This document shows, in pieces, positions 9,680 to 18,376 of a stretch of DNA of 21,294 bases (its first letter is position 1; every line of letters begins with the position of its first letter). The DNA is from Larix sibirica (Eukaryota > Streptophyta > Pinopsida > Pinales > Pinaceae). The notes under the pieces are model-generated. The model made no database searches. It was given only the letters and a program-made list of their open reading frames with translations, and was not told the origin of the DNA. The stretch is taken from NCBI GenBank assembly GCA_004151065.3, contig NWUY0300038459.1, forward strand, positions 14,871 through 36,164. The letters run 5' to 3'. The position numbers were made by a program, and so were the translations under genes.

Positions 9680-10006
9680 TCAATCCTTATAACTCTTGAA
9701 AAACTTTGTAGGAGTTCCATTGATTAGTAAACCAAAGTTGGAAGAAGTTACACACACCATAATCCAATTTATAACTTCCATATTTAGGCCAATGTGGTGA
9801 AGGATTAACCTCATAAAAGTCCAATTGACGTTGTCATAAGCTTTGACAAGATCCATTTTCAAAATAAGAGCCTTCAACCTCTTGACTTTGATCAAATGTA
9901 AGATTTCACGGGCCACACCCACCGCATCCAAAATTTGTCTATTGGATAAAAAACCAAATTGTTCTTTATAAATAGCTCTATCCAAATATGGTCTTATTAT
10001 ATTCAC
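9680..10006 (-). pseudogene. LINE reverse transcriptase core, longest open piece
   Basis: This is a 108-residue open frame in the LINE. It holds EQFGFLSNRQ near residue 16, the motif-A block KMDLVKAYDNVNW near residues 50-62, and FGLLINGTPTKFF near residues 90-102. The downstream glycine-rich motif (G-x-x-Q-G) follows after a frame change as GLKQGCHLS, and the FVDD box is at 9542-9531. The Asp residues of motifs A and C are still encoded, but they are separated by stops and frame changes. Confidence 0.85.
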
Positions 10007-10674
10007 AATTACTTTTGAAATTAATTTGTAGACCAGGTTACATAGGGAAATGGGACAAAAGTCACCGAAATATTTAGGCTGGGAGGATTTATGAATAAAT
10101 GCAATGAAGACAGAATTAAGTGCCCCTGAAATAGTTCCATTGGTCCTTGACCCTTATACCACATTTACTAAGTCATTCCCAACAATGTCAAAAAACTGAA
10201 CTTTGAAGAAAAAACTCTACAATCCACCCATCAAGGCCTAGGATTTTGGATTTGGCATAGAGCTTTAAAATATTTTCAATTTCCTTGAAAGTGAGATGAG
10301 CACTTAAATATGGAGCTTCGCTTCTTCATGAGATAACAAAGAAGGATAACATTTTAGTACTTCCATTTGAGAACCTAGGAAGTTTATGTCAAACTCCTTA
10401 AAAAGAGTCTCAAAATGACCAACAACAACTACCTCCAAATATTTTTGAGAATAAATCCTTTCTCCATTCTATCCCTTTAATTCCCAAATAGAATTCATGA
10501 TTATTCTTTGATTAGCAAACCTGTGAAAAAATTTAGTATTGTTGTCTCCCTTTGCCAACCAAAAAGCACGACTTTTGAGTCGCCAAGACTCCTCTTCCAA
10601 CTTCAAAATTCTTACTTTCTTAGCTTCTAGAGAACCTAACACATCTATATCCAAAGCATAAAATACCCCAAAAG

Positions 10675-10697
10675 TATATATATATATATATATATAT
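10675..10697. repeat. (TA)n microsatellite
   Basis: About 11.5 uninterrupted TA dinucleotides lie within the LINE between the endonuclease end and the linker. The expansion interrupts the coding frame. Confidence 0.95.
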
Positions 10698-11184
10698 GAA
10701 TTTCCTCCTCAATATTTATAAGTTCAGCTTTCAAATCAAACTTCTTTTGTTTCTCCTATTGAATAACCTCGCTCTTCAAATCCTTTAACTTAAAAGCCAT
10801 TTGTTGCATAGTTGAACCAACCACCTCATGAGACGAAAATATACATTTATTTTGAACTAAAGTGGAAAAGTATTCTTCGAATACCCACCCATGGTTAAAC
10901 TTGAAAGGAAACTTAGCATTGTCAGAGTCTGCTTCGAATTGGAATGCAATAGGTAAGTGATCATAAAGATTAATATTCATAGACCATGGCCTATACCTCT
11001 CCAAAGTACTAGCTAAATATTTAGAGAATAAAAACTTGTCCAACCTTTTGGACACACCAACTTGACCCAGATGACCATTCCTCTAGGAAGGGGCCATTTT
11101 GAAAGGAAGAACATCAATTAGTTTCGTCATAAGGAAAAAATGTTTGAAGTAATCAACCAGAGGATTAAGTCTAGAATTTTTTGT

Positions 11185-12326
11185 TGGACTTATGGATATA
11201 CTGAGAGGGGGGGGGGTGAATCAATATAAGCTACTTTTTCTTATTTTTACCATTCATAAATCATTCATTTACTTTGAAATAGTAGATACACATAAAATAA
11301 AATCATAGTACACATAATTTAATGGGGAAACCCTTTTGGGAGAAAACCACAAAAAACTTATCTTTATAAATTTAGGTAGGCACTAACTTACTGTTACAAG
11401 AATTGTAGGCACCAACCCAATGGAGACACCAATGCACTCAAATGAGAACCAACTCAAAAATATGTAAGAACTAATCTACTAGAGAAACCAATCTCCTCAA
11501 CTGAGCACCAACTCAGTAATATGTAGGCACCGACCTACTAGAGGCAACAATCTCCTACTGTTTCTATTGTCATTGCTACTAGTGATTCTTCTTCTTTTGT
11601 TTGTACATACTCCCATGTTTTGAATTTATGCCAATATGCACTCTTCCAATAACAAAACCTCTTTCTACAAATGCACCATAATTTGCTTCAAAATTTTCCT
11701 TTGATCTGCACCATAATTAGCCCTAATTATGTCATATGATCACCTTCAAGTCACCTCCAAAATCTGGCATAATCACCTTCTATCTTAGCCTCATCTAAAG
11801 GAGAAAACAGAAGAAAAAATCCCTTCCTCTTCACAAGGTGCACCTTCTCTTCCTTAGATAACCTTAGAAACCCTAAGAAAAACCTTCACGAGTATATCAT
11901 CAAGAATATCTTCAAAACCCAGAAGCATCTTCAAAACCATCTTCAAATCCTAGAAGACCTTCCTCTTCCACAAGTGCACACCTTTTTCAGAGCTCCATGA
12001 GTGGATGAATTAAATGAACAAATGAGGTATGACTCCTTATATTTATACTCTTTTTATATCACTTTTTGGGATAACACAATATTGTTCAATATATTGGCAG
12101 GGCCAATCACCTAAAATTTTGGTTGGGTTGACTTTACAAATCTTTTCATATCTCCTCATTCCCATGGAGTTATAGCGAGTTCCATATACCGCTAGAAAGG
12201 TATCGGAATAATATTTCCAACCATGTAACATATACACCCATTTGATCTAGGTATGTAGAGTAAAAATGCATTCAAAGATAGGGTAACCAAAGTGGCATAA
12301 AACATCCAAAAACAATATTTCCAACA
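11185..12326 (-). repeat. Copia 3' LTR (left-hand copy)
   Basis: On the plus strand it runs from TGGACTTATGG to a CCAACA end, so on the element's strand it opens TGTTGG and closes CCA. The match to 14427-15542 includes the 59-bp hairpin repeat, a cttcaaa-rich block (about 11890-11965) and the block ggttgggttgactttacaaa. A TATA-like stretch on the minus strand lies at about 12038-12058. Its left edge abuts the LINE. Confidence 0.85.
11376..11575. repeat. 59-bp tandem repeat of shared-loop hairpins (left LTR)
   Basis: Units start with gtagg at 11405, 11464 and 11523 (period 59), preceded by a partial unit at 11376. Each unit contains three short inverted repeats around the same hexamer, CACCAA or a close variant: GTAGG/CCTAC, GAGA/TCTC and CTGAG/CTCAG. 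The clearest cases here are ACTGAG-CACCAA-CTCAGT (about 11498-11515) and GTAGG-CACCGA-CCTAC (11523-11538). Other stems in this LTR carry mismatches. Confidence 0.85.
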
Positions 12327-12327
12327 A

Positions 12328-12337
12328 TCTCCATCTT
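12328..12337 (-). promoter_or_regulatory. Copia polypurine tract
   Basis: On the minus strand AAGATGGAGA lies immediately before TTGTTGG, matching the common plant Copia arrangement of a purine run next to the 3' LTR. The same motif stands outside the other LTR at 15553-15544. Confidence 0.6.
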
Positions 12338-12515
12338 GCAATATTTATATTGGACATGTATAGTCTCCCCTTTCCTTTGACATGAATGAAAACAATATTT
12401 ACAACAATACCCTCATTTTTCATTGATGGCAACCTTTATATAATTCTAGAATAAACCTATAGATACCCCCTTTGTCTACAACTCCTATTTTGCCTACAAT
12501 TCTCCCCCTTTGTCA

Positions 12516-12930
12516 TCAATGAAAAAGGGATTCTCCCCCTAATCTTGTGCTTTTCTTCAATATTTTTTCTTCAATGAGTATGTATACATTGATTGAGGTT
12601 CTATTTTCATATGCCACTAATATTCTTGATCCCACTTTCCTTATTCCACACCCTTTAGAATCAGATGTGAGGTTATAACCTTGATCACACATTTGGATAA
12701 CACTTGGAATATTTTTCGTTATCCCTTCAACATACAAGACATTTGGTGTTTTAGTTCCTTTACCAAGACTAACAATACGTTTTCCAACTATCTTTTCATA
12801 ATCATTATCTCCAAAAGTAATATTGACTCCTTGTTTCTTCCTTAAGGTGAGAAACTTTGTCTCATCTCATGTCGTGTGTCTTTAACATCCACTTTTAATA
12901 TGCCATTGGTTCCATTTATCTTGAGAATAG
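12516..12930 (-). pseudogene. Copia aspartic protease and post-protease remnant
   Basis: On the minus strand HIKSGC, a stop, RHTT, a second stop and DETKF (about 12905-12855) align with the usual VDSGCSxHMTG protease signature. The catalytic Asp is replaced by Lys. FGDNDYEKIVGKR, NVLYVEGI and SVIQMCDQGYNLT follow, then RKVGSR; this is the region between protease and integrase of Copia polyproteins. It ends with GGESLFH near 12520 and no integrase follows. Together with the gag piece this is the whole coding content of the element. Two stops and the lost Asp make it non-functional. Confidence 0.8.
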
Positions 12931-13109
12931 AGTACAAATCCACATTATTCATTCTTATATTCTTTTCTGCAGCTTGTATCTTCTAGATCTTCTTGGTTTT
13001 TCTTTTCTTTCCAAACCTTTGAGTATTCTTCTTTATGTTTGGCAATGACATCTTCTTCCATGTTTTGCTTAGGAGAACCTGCTATGTTGCTTCTACAGTA
13101 ACGTGCTAT

Positions 13110-14359
13110 GTGCCCATATTTATTGTATTTATAGAATTTAACATCAAGTAGGGGAGAAAATGAATTGTAACTTCTATCGCAAACCCATAAGAACTACAAT
13201 TTATATTTCTCACACAATCATCCTTTCAAGTCTAATAAGGATCCCTATTTTTGCTTCTCACATTATAACTTCTTTCACATGCTCTACAATCTATTGCTTT
13301 ATGACCAAAATTATTGAAAGAGAAACAATATCCAAAGAAGACATTTTTGGGACCTCGGTGTGAAATATATTCTTGGTGGAAATTCTCTTCTAAACTCATC
13401 AATTTTCTAAATTCTATGTTGCTTTCATTGTTGATGGAGCCTTTGAGAAAATTGACATTGTTTTGGGGATTTTCTTCATCTTCCTTGCTTGCATCTTCGT
13501 CATGGATATTCTAAATCTCATCATAGCCAAGACCTATCTTGATGAGTGGTGACCTTTGGCAACTGAGGATCTCATTCAAAATTTCAATGCTCTTCAAACT
13601 TCTTTGTAATTGTGCATTTGACTTTTCTTGAGACAACTTCATATTCTATATTCTCATAGATTTCTTTCTTTTCCTTGAGTTGACCCATCATTACCTATTC
13701 TATCCTTGTTTCCTCTTCAAGATAAGTATTCAGGTTGATAATTTCCTTCTCTATTTCTCCTTTTATCCCTTTTTTCTCTTCTAGCCGAGTCTTTAGGTTG
13801 ATAATTGTCTTATGTATTTCTCCTTCTATCCTCTTTACCTCTTCTAGCTAAGTCTTCAAGATGATAATTGTCTTCTTTGCTTCATCAAGATCATGATCCT
13901 TCTTTTCATATTTCTACAATTGCTCCTTTTGCTTTATGTTTATCTTCTCAGCTTGTCAATTTCATGTATGGCACTGACAAGTTTTACTTCAAGAAACTAT
14001 TCCACATCAATTTCATCTTCTTCATCTTTATATTTTTCTCTTTCATCAACATTTTTTGTATCCATGGTCATGAAGAGAGGTTCTTCTCTATAAATATCTT
14101 GTAGCTTGTCCCAAATCTCTTTAGCTGATGTACAATTCTTTACCTTGACAATCATAGAATATGGTAGGGCACTCAAAATGGAATCCATTGCTTCTGTATT
14201 GTTTTCACTTGACTTCTTCTTATTTGTATAACATGTTATGAATGAATCCCATATATCAAACCCAAGGGCCATCAAATATATCTTCATTATCATGTTCCAA
14301 AATGCATAGTTTGAACCATCAAATGAAGGAGATATGGAAAGACCTTCCTGATAAACCAT
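13110..14359 (-). pseudogene. Copia gag polyprotein, decayed
   Basis: The open part (14359-13997, 120 residues) begins MVYQEG and contains FDGSNYAFWNMIMKIYLMAL and SAKEIWDKLQ, the standard N-terminal gag signatures of plant Copia elements. After a stop come a coiled-coil region with an in-frame 21-residue repeat (about 13880-13690), then ILSCQRSPLIKIGLGYDE (about 13600-13520), then a zinc knuckle YCFSFNNFGHKAIDC (about 13330-13284) whose second Cys is Phe. Several stops and frame changes separate these parts. Gag packages the element's RNA. The start at 14359 lies 50 bp inside the primer site, which is plausible. Confidence 0.85.
13690..13890 (-). repeat. 63-bp in-frame repeat in gag (21-residue coiled coil)
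   Basis: The plus-strand block ggttgataa recurs at 13733 and 13796 and, as agatgataa, at 13859, a period of 63 bp. In the minus-strand gag frame each unit reads roughly I-I-x-L-K-T-x-L-E-E-x-x-x-I-x-G-E-I. That is three heptads with hydrophobic residues in register, as expected for a coiled coil. Confidence 0.8.
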
Positions 14360-14409
14360 AAGTGCTCAAAATCTTCCTTCTAGTGGTTAGATTGTTTCTA
14401 AAGGAACTT

Positions 14410-14421
14410 GCTCTGATACCA
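14410..14421 (-). promoter_or_regulatory. Copia primer binding site (tRNA-iMet)
   Basis: The minus strand reads TGGTATCAGAGC, the exact common plant retrotransposon primer site. It lies five bases inside the LTR edge at 14427 and fixes the orientation of the element. Confidence 0.95.
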
Positions 14422-14426
14422 ATTCT

Positions 14427-15542
14427 TGGACTTATGGTTATACTAATATGTGGGGGGTTGAATCGATATAAGTTACTTTTTATGATCTTAACCGTTCATC
14501 AATCATTCATTTACTTTGAAACGGTAAATACATATAAACTCAAATCACAATACACATAATTTAACGTGGAAACCCTTTCGGGAGAAAACCATAAAAAGTT
14601 ATCTTTATAAATTCATATAGGCACCAACCTACTGTTACAAAGCTTGTAGGAACCAACCTACTAGAGACACCAATCCCCTCAAATGAGCACCAACTCAACA
14701 ATATGTAAGAACCAAACTACTAGAGACACCAATCTCGTCAACTAAGCACCAACTCAGTAATATGTAGGCACTGACCTACTGGAGACACCAATCCCCTACT
14801 ACTGCTACTGGTGCCGCTGCTTATTTTTCTTGTCCTTCCTTCTATGTTTTGACTCTATGTCAATTTGCACTCTTCCAATAGACAACACCTCTTTCTACAG
14901 ATGCACCATAATTTGCTTCAAAATTTTCCTTTGACATATACCATAATTAGCCCTAATTATGTCATATGATCACCTTCAAGTCAACTCCAAAATTTGGCAT
15001 AATCACCTTCTATCTTAGCCTCATCCAAATAAGAACATGCAAGAAAAAATACCCCCCTCTTCACAAGGTGTGCCTTCTCTTCCTTAGAGAACCTTAGAAA
15101 CCCTAAGAAAAACCTTCAAAAGAATATCTTCAAAACCTAGAAAACATCTTCAAATCCATCTTCAAACCCTAGAAGACCTTCCTCTTCCACAAGTACGCAT
15201 TGTTTTTAGATATCTATGAGTGGATCAATGAATGAAAAAATGAGGGGCGCCTCCTTCTATTTCTACTCTTCTTATATCACTTTTTGGATCGACATAACAT
15301 TGTTCAATATCTTGGCAGGGCCGACCTAAAATTTTGGTTGGGTTGACTTTACAAATCCTTTCATATCTCTTCATTCCTATGGAGTTAGAGAGAGTTCCAT
15401 ATACCATTAGAAAGGTCTCGAAATACAATTTCCAACTATGTAATATATATTCCCATTTGATCTAGGTATATAGAGTAAAAATGCATTGAAATATAACGTA
15501 TCCAAACTAGGCATCAAAAATCCAAAAACAGTATTTCTAACA
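14427..15542 (-). repeat. Copia 5' LTR (right-hand copy)
   Basis: This runs on the plus strand from TGGACTTATGG to CTAACA and is homologous throughout to 11185-12326. On its outer side the homology to the left copy continues about 50-60 bp beyond the expected LTR end, including the purine tract. This is unusual for a 5' LTR. Confidence 0.85.
14615..14810. repeat. 59-bp tandem repeat of shared-loop hairpins (right LTR)
   Basis: Units start at 14646, 14705 and 14764 (period 59). The clearest hairpins are GTAGG-AACCAA-CCTAC (14646-14661), TGAG-CACCAA-CTCA and GTAGG-CACTGA-CCTAC (14764-14779). The hexamer CACCAA or AACCAA is kept in nearly every position even where a stem base has changed. Confidence 0.85.
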
Positions 15543-15860
15543 ATCTCCATCTTGCAATCTTTCTCTTGGACATATGTAGTCTCGTCTTTCCTTGTAGAAT
15601 GAAGTTTGATCTCCATGTATTGTGTATAATATTTTTTTATTGATGATCTCAAGATATCCTCATCCATATGATTTGGAATTGCTTCTATCAATCCAAATGT
15701 AACACTTGTCTTTCAATTTTAATGTCAACTATGAGTTCCCATGGAGATAACTGCATGAAGTTTGCTCTCCATGTTAATTGTGTATAATATATTTTTATTC
15801 ATGATCTCAAGCTTCCCTCATCGATCTGATTTGAAAATGCTTCTAATATAAGCGTCACCT
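15543..15860 (-). mobile_element. Second copy of Copia 3' interior end, with 156-bp repeat
   Basis: Positions 15543 to about 15600 match 12327 to about 12390, including the polypurine tract and the block before it, so this is the 3' interior of another element or of a head-to-tail copy sharing the LTR. Beyond that point the two diverge. A segment starting gaagtttgatctccatg (15601-15694) recurs at 15757-15850 as gaagtttgctctccatg, a period of 156 bp. No pol motif is seen. Confidence 0.6.
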
Positions 15861-16060
15861 GCGACATTGAGGGAAGTCTAAATAGAACACTGGGTTTTCA
15901 ACCTTTTCAAGGTCGCTTAGTTATGGAAAATATGCAACTGCAAAATGTGTTGTTGGATCAAATCCATCAAAAAAATTCATTTTATATTTTCTATTTTGGT
16001 GAATGGTTGGAGATATCACAAAACAAACTTAGGATTTATTTTAATGGATTGAGAATAAGT

Positions 16061-16140
16061 GATATTTTGGTGGAGTGATCTAGGATGCCATATTTAGGCT
16101 TTGGTCCGAAAGGGCATGGGTTCAAATCCCACAGTTGTCA
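16061..16140 (+). pseudogene. tRNA-Leu(UAG) pseudogene or tRNA-derived SINE head
   Basis: The 80-bp stretch has the layout of a nuclear class-II tRNA-Leu. Its anticodon loop is TTTAGGC at 16093-16099 with anticodon TAG. The variable arm is TGGTCCGAAAGGGC-like, an intact B box GGTTCAAATCC lies in the T arm, and the discriminator is A. The acceptor stem pairs 6 of 7 positions including G-T pairs. Against the plant tRNA-Leu(UAG) sequence as I remember it there are about 12 differences, mostly C-to-T or G-to-A, concentrated in the D arm and A box. No CCA is encoded. It is probably inactive, though a functional diverged gene is not excluded. Confidence 0.75.
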
Positions 16141-16212
16141 TCTATCTGTATGTATTTGAGAATTCCGAAACATATTCAAATATAGAAACATTGACTAGTA
16201 GGTGCCACAGTC

Positions 16213-16234
16213 GTGGCTTGAAGTCCCACACCTG
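16213..16234 (+). other. Second tRNA-like T-arm
   Basis: GTGGCTTGAAGTCCCACACC resembles the T arm of the tRNA-Leu pseudogene about 95 bp upstream (17 of 22 positions over the longer match). It hints at a dimeric or partly duplicated tRNA-derived repeat. It could be chance. Confidence 0.3.
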
Positions 16235-16350
16235 TAATTTTATTTTTAAATCTTCCATAAATTCACAAAGACTGATTGGTGGGTGCCATAATCATCGGTG
16301 AACCGCCTAATTTGAATTTTTTTGGGGTGTGGCATCTCGTTTTTCAGCTG

Positions 16351-16413
16351 AAATTACTTTGACACCAATAAATCAATAAATAATTCTTAAATTACTTTGA
16401 CACCAATAAATCA
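16351..16413. repeat. 38-bp tandem duplication
   Basis: AAATTACTTTGACACCAATA followed by aatca starts at 16351 and again at 16389. No coding role is apparent. Confidence 0.85.
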
Positions 16414-17569
16414 TTCATGCTATAAGAATCCTGACAGTACATTTTGGGTAACTTACAAAACAATTATTAATTCTGAGCATAGACTTTGTAGGGTTGTATA
16501 GCGAAGGAATTTCAAACCTATGGATCAATCACAAATGAGGGCCTTTTCTTAGAACTATGTTGAACATTTACACACACTCCAACTACAAAAGAGCTCAACA
16601 TAGCTCTACTCAACAATACATTTTAAATGTACTTTGGATTTCAACCCAGTGATGTGGCTTACCCAATCATCACTAGATATAGGCACTTTTTGTATCAAAG
16701 AATTTTTTTTTTGACAAAGAAATGTAGTTCAAACTATGCGGCAAAAAGATGATGACACTTTGTACTGGTAGACATAAAAAATTGTAAATAGCGATGTGAC
16801 AAACATTGTGACCTACAACACTTCTTAATTTCTTAATTGTGGATATTTTTTAAAGAAAATGATTATTTTAACATTAATATAAATATAGAATTTTGACATT
16901 CTATAAAAAAGTATGGGTTGATATAAATCCCGAATAATTAGTCCAAAACTGTGCTAAACCTACTATAAAAAAAATCATCCAAAAACAAGAAAAAAAATCG
17001 CCACTTAGCATACAATATCATATCAACATTTACAAGAGAAACGAGAATCAATTACCATAACTAAAGTGATGGTTGAGAGAAATTGTACATATAGTTGGGG
17101 GATTGTCATGGTCCTTTGGGATGGAATACCATCCCTTATTAGCCACCCCTCCCATCCCTTATTATCCACTTCAATATATGTAATGACAACCCTCAAACCT
17201 TCATCACCCTCCTCGAGCTCCTAAGTATGATTTTATATTTTAGATATCACAAGGATAAGTCATAGAATTATCATTATGATGTTGGGGAGGGGGGAATGTG
17301 TGGTGATGCACTCTCATTTCTTGAATAGCCCAACCTACTCTATGATGAAATACCTTCAAGTCACTAGGGTTCCTTGGAATGATCCAAATAGGTTGGATAG
17401 TTGAGGGAAGCTCCTGGTTCATGGTGTAAGGGGAAACCCCCCAATACTCTAGGAGTTAGTGTAGGTTTGCCACTACCCACATCCAACTCCACTTCTTGCA
17501 CCTACACTTTGATATTCATGTACATATGACACAAATTAGAGAACTATGATACCACGATAAATTCTTAAT
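16414..17569. other. Stretch without a recognisable gene
   Basis: The sequence is AT-rich with several A and T runs. A short duplication of cccatcccttatta lies near 17130-17165. The minus-strand frame at 17240-17422 shows no known motif. Nothing else is supportable here. Confidence 0.5.
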
Positions 17570-17955
17570 AAGTTGTGCTTTATTAAACATACTAACATTC
17601 CATTTGTGCTTTATTAAACATACCAACATTCCTTTTCTTCCAAATGAGGGTAAACACTTATATTCTAGTTGTTGTGTTGTTATCCCAAACACAACAAACA
17701 CAAGGAATTTTATCTCCTAAAAGATCATATTTTTAAGAAATACAAGCATTGATGACTTGGCCATAGATTTTAGTGACCAAATCCTAAGCAAACATGGCAT
17801 ATCAATAACAAGAACAAATATTTTTAAGGAGTTTAGTTCTATGACATAAAGGACACTCAAGGTGAGGGATGCATAAATGAGACAATATCTTGTCAAGGGA
17901 CAAACCCCCAATAATGAGGGACCATGCAAATAAATATTTTTTGGGATTCATCATT
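17570..17955 (-). pseudogene. LINE C-terminal zinc-binding region (zf-RVT), decayed
   Basis: One minus-strand frame reads KKYLFAWSLIIGGLSLDKIL, then PHLECPLCHRTK, then after stops YAMFA, DL, KYDLLGDKIPCV and TLIWKKRNVGMFNKAQ. This is the order seen in the zf-RVT region at the end of plant LINE ORF2 proteins: a W-x-x-x-x-G-x-L block, the CPLC zinc ligands, the YA-x-x-A-W block, LLG and IWKERN. Several stops (TGA, TAG, TAA) sit where Trp is expected. It is distinct from the LINE at 8590-11184, which ends before this region. No upstream RT is visible. Confidence 0.7.
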
Positions 17956-18161
17956 GAATTTTGATATTGTGAAATCAAGAAAGGAAAGTGTTTTCTTGAT
18001 ACTCAAGTATTTTGAGCATATTCAATCAACCATATAAAATAGGTTGTTATAAAACATTATTCGTATAGCCATCAATAGGATTGTATCTATGGAAAATATT
18101 TGACTTTCTTTTGTTCCCAATATATCCATAAAGATTTAGGTGGTTGAAGGTTCAACTTAAT
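17956..18161. other. Spacer without a recognisable feature
   Basis: This is AT-rich sequence between the LINE fragment and the short LTR. Nothing is recognised. Confidence 0.5.
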
Positions 18162-18364
18162 TGTTGGAAAACTAATCCGTAGAGATTATGGTTCCATTTT
18201 AAAATATTGTAAATATTTAGTTTCACTTCCAGTTAACTAGAATTGATGTCACTCAAGTCCGCATTTCTTAGAATCTGAAAGCCAAGAGTCACATTTGTCA
18301 TATAAATATGGAATTCTCTTCAATGAATAAGAAAATCAACCTTGGAGTTATTTCGGGCCTAGCA
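18162..18364 (+). repeat. Short LTR (203 bp), Copia-type
   Basis: It opens TGTTGGAAAACTAATCC and closes GGGCCTAGCA, with the primer site immediately after. A TATAAATA box is at 18301-18308 and an aataag signal-like motif follows at about 18326. No second LTR copy is found downstream in the window. The left boundary is inferred from the canonical TGTTGGAA start and is less certain than the right. Confidence 0.6.
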
Positions 18365-18376
18365 TGGTATCAAAGC
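18365..18376 (+). promoter_or_regulatory. Primer binding site (tRNA-iMet)
   Basis: TGGTATCAAAGC directly follows the CA end of the LTR. It differs by one G-to-A change from TGGTATCAGAGC. Confidence 0.75.

Larger units (their letters stand above)
8590..11184 (-). pseudogene. L1-type LINE, decayed ORF2 (endonuclease C-terminus, RT, part of 3' domain)
   Basis: Reading the minus strand from high to low coordinates, several ORF2 landmarks appear in order, split over frames with stops. VSKRLDKFLFS and YDHLPI (about 11060-10951) are the end of the apurinic-type endonuclease; the usual SDHxPI has Tyr for Ser. KGDNNTKFFHRFANQR (about 10550-10500) is the linker. DFCPISLCN (about 10063-10037) is the usual DFRPISLCN. 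QFGFLSNRQILDAVG, MDLVKAYDNVNW and LINGTP (9960-9715) are RT motifs. FVDD (9542-9531) is the RT catalytic box. IPFLEKWMAWNAGN (about 8830-8785) lies in the 3' region. The N-terminal endonuclease part is missing, cut by the Copia LTR at 11185, and I do not see it resume right of that element. The 3' limit is approximate. It is non-functional. Confidence 0.85.
11185..15542 (-). mobile_element. Copia LTR retrotransposon, internally deleted
   Basis: Homologous LTRs lie at 11185-12326 and 14427-15542. On the minus strand the order is LTR, tRNA-iMet primer site (14421-14410), gag with coiled coil and zinc knuckle, aspartic protease remnant, a short stretch, polypurine tract (12337-12328), LTR. Integrase, RT and RNase H are absent: the frame passes from the post-protease region (about 12520) almost directly to the 3' end. 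The copy is therefore a deletion derivative whose spread would need pol from a relative. The LTRs differ by many substitutions and indels (1142 versus 1116 bp), so the insertion is old. No target-site duplication can be shown, because polypurine-tract-like and interior sequence also lies outside the right-hand LTR. Confidence 0.85.

Noticed and set aside
11376-11575. Regularly spaced repeat that might suggest a CRISPR-like array
   Set aside because: Units are contiguous at 59 bp without unique spacers, lie inside an LTR and recur in the partner LTR. The DNA is eukaryotic.
13160-14104. Plus-strand open frames at 13160-13363, 13314-13514, 13868-14104 and 13893-14093
   Set aside because: They are antisense shadows of the minus-strand Copia gag.
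16061-16140. Chloroplast trnL-UAG insertion
   Set aside because: The sequence resembles the nuclear tRNA-Leu(UAG) type. The variable arm and acceptor differ from the plastid gene as I know it.
17240-17422. Minus-strand 60-codon frame
   Set aside because: No motif is recognised, it is short, and its composition is no different from surrounding non-coding DNA.
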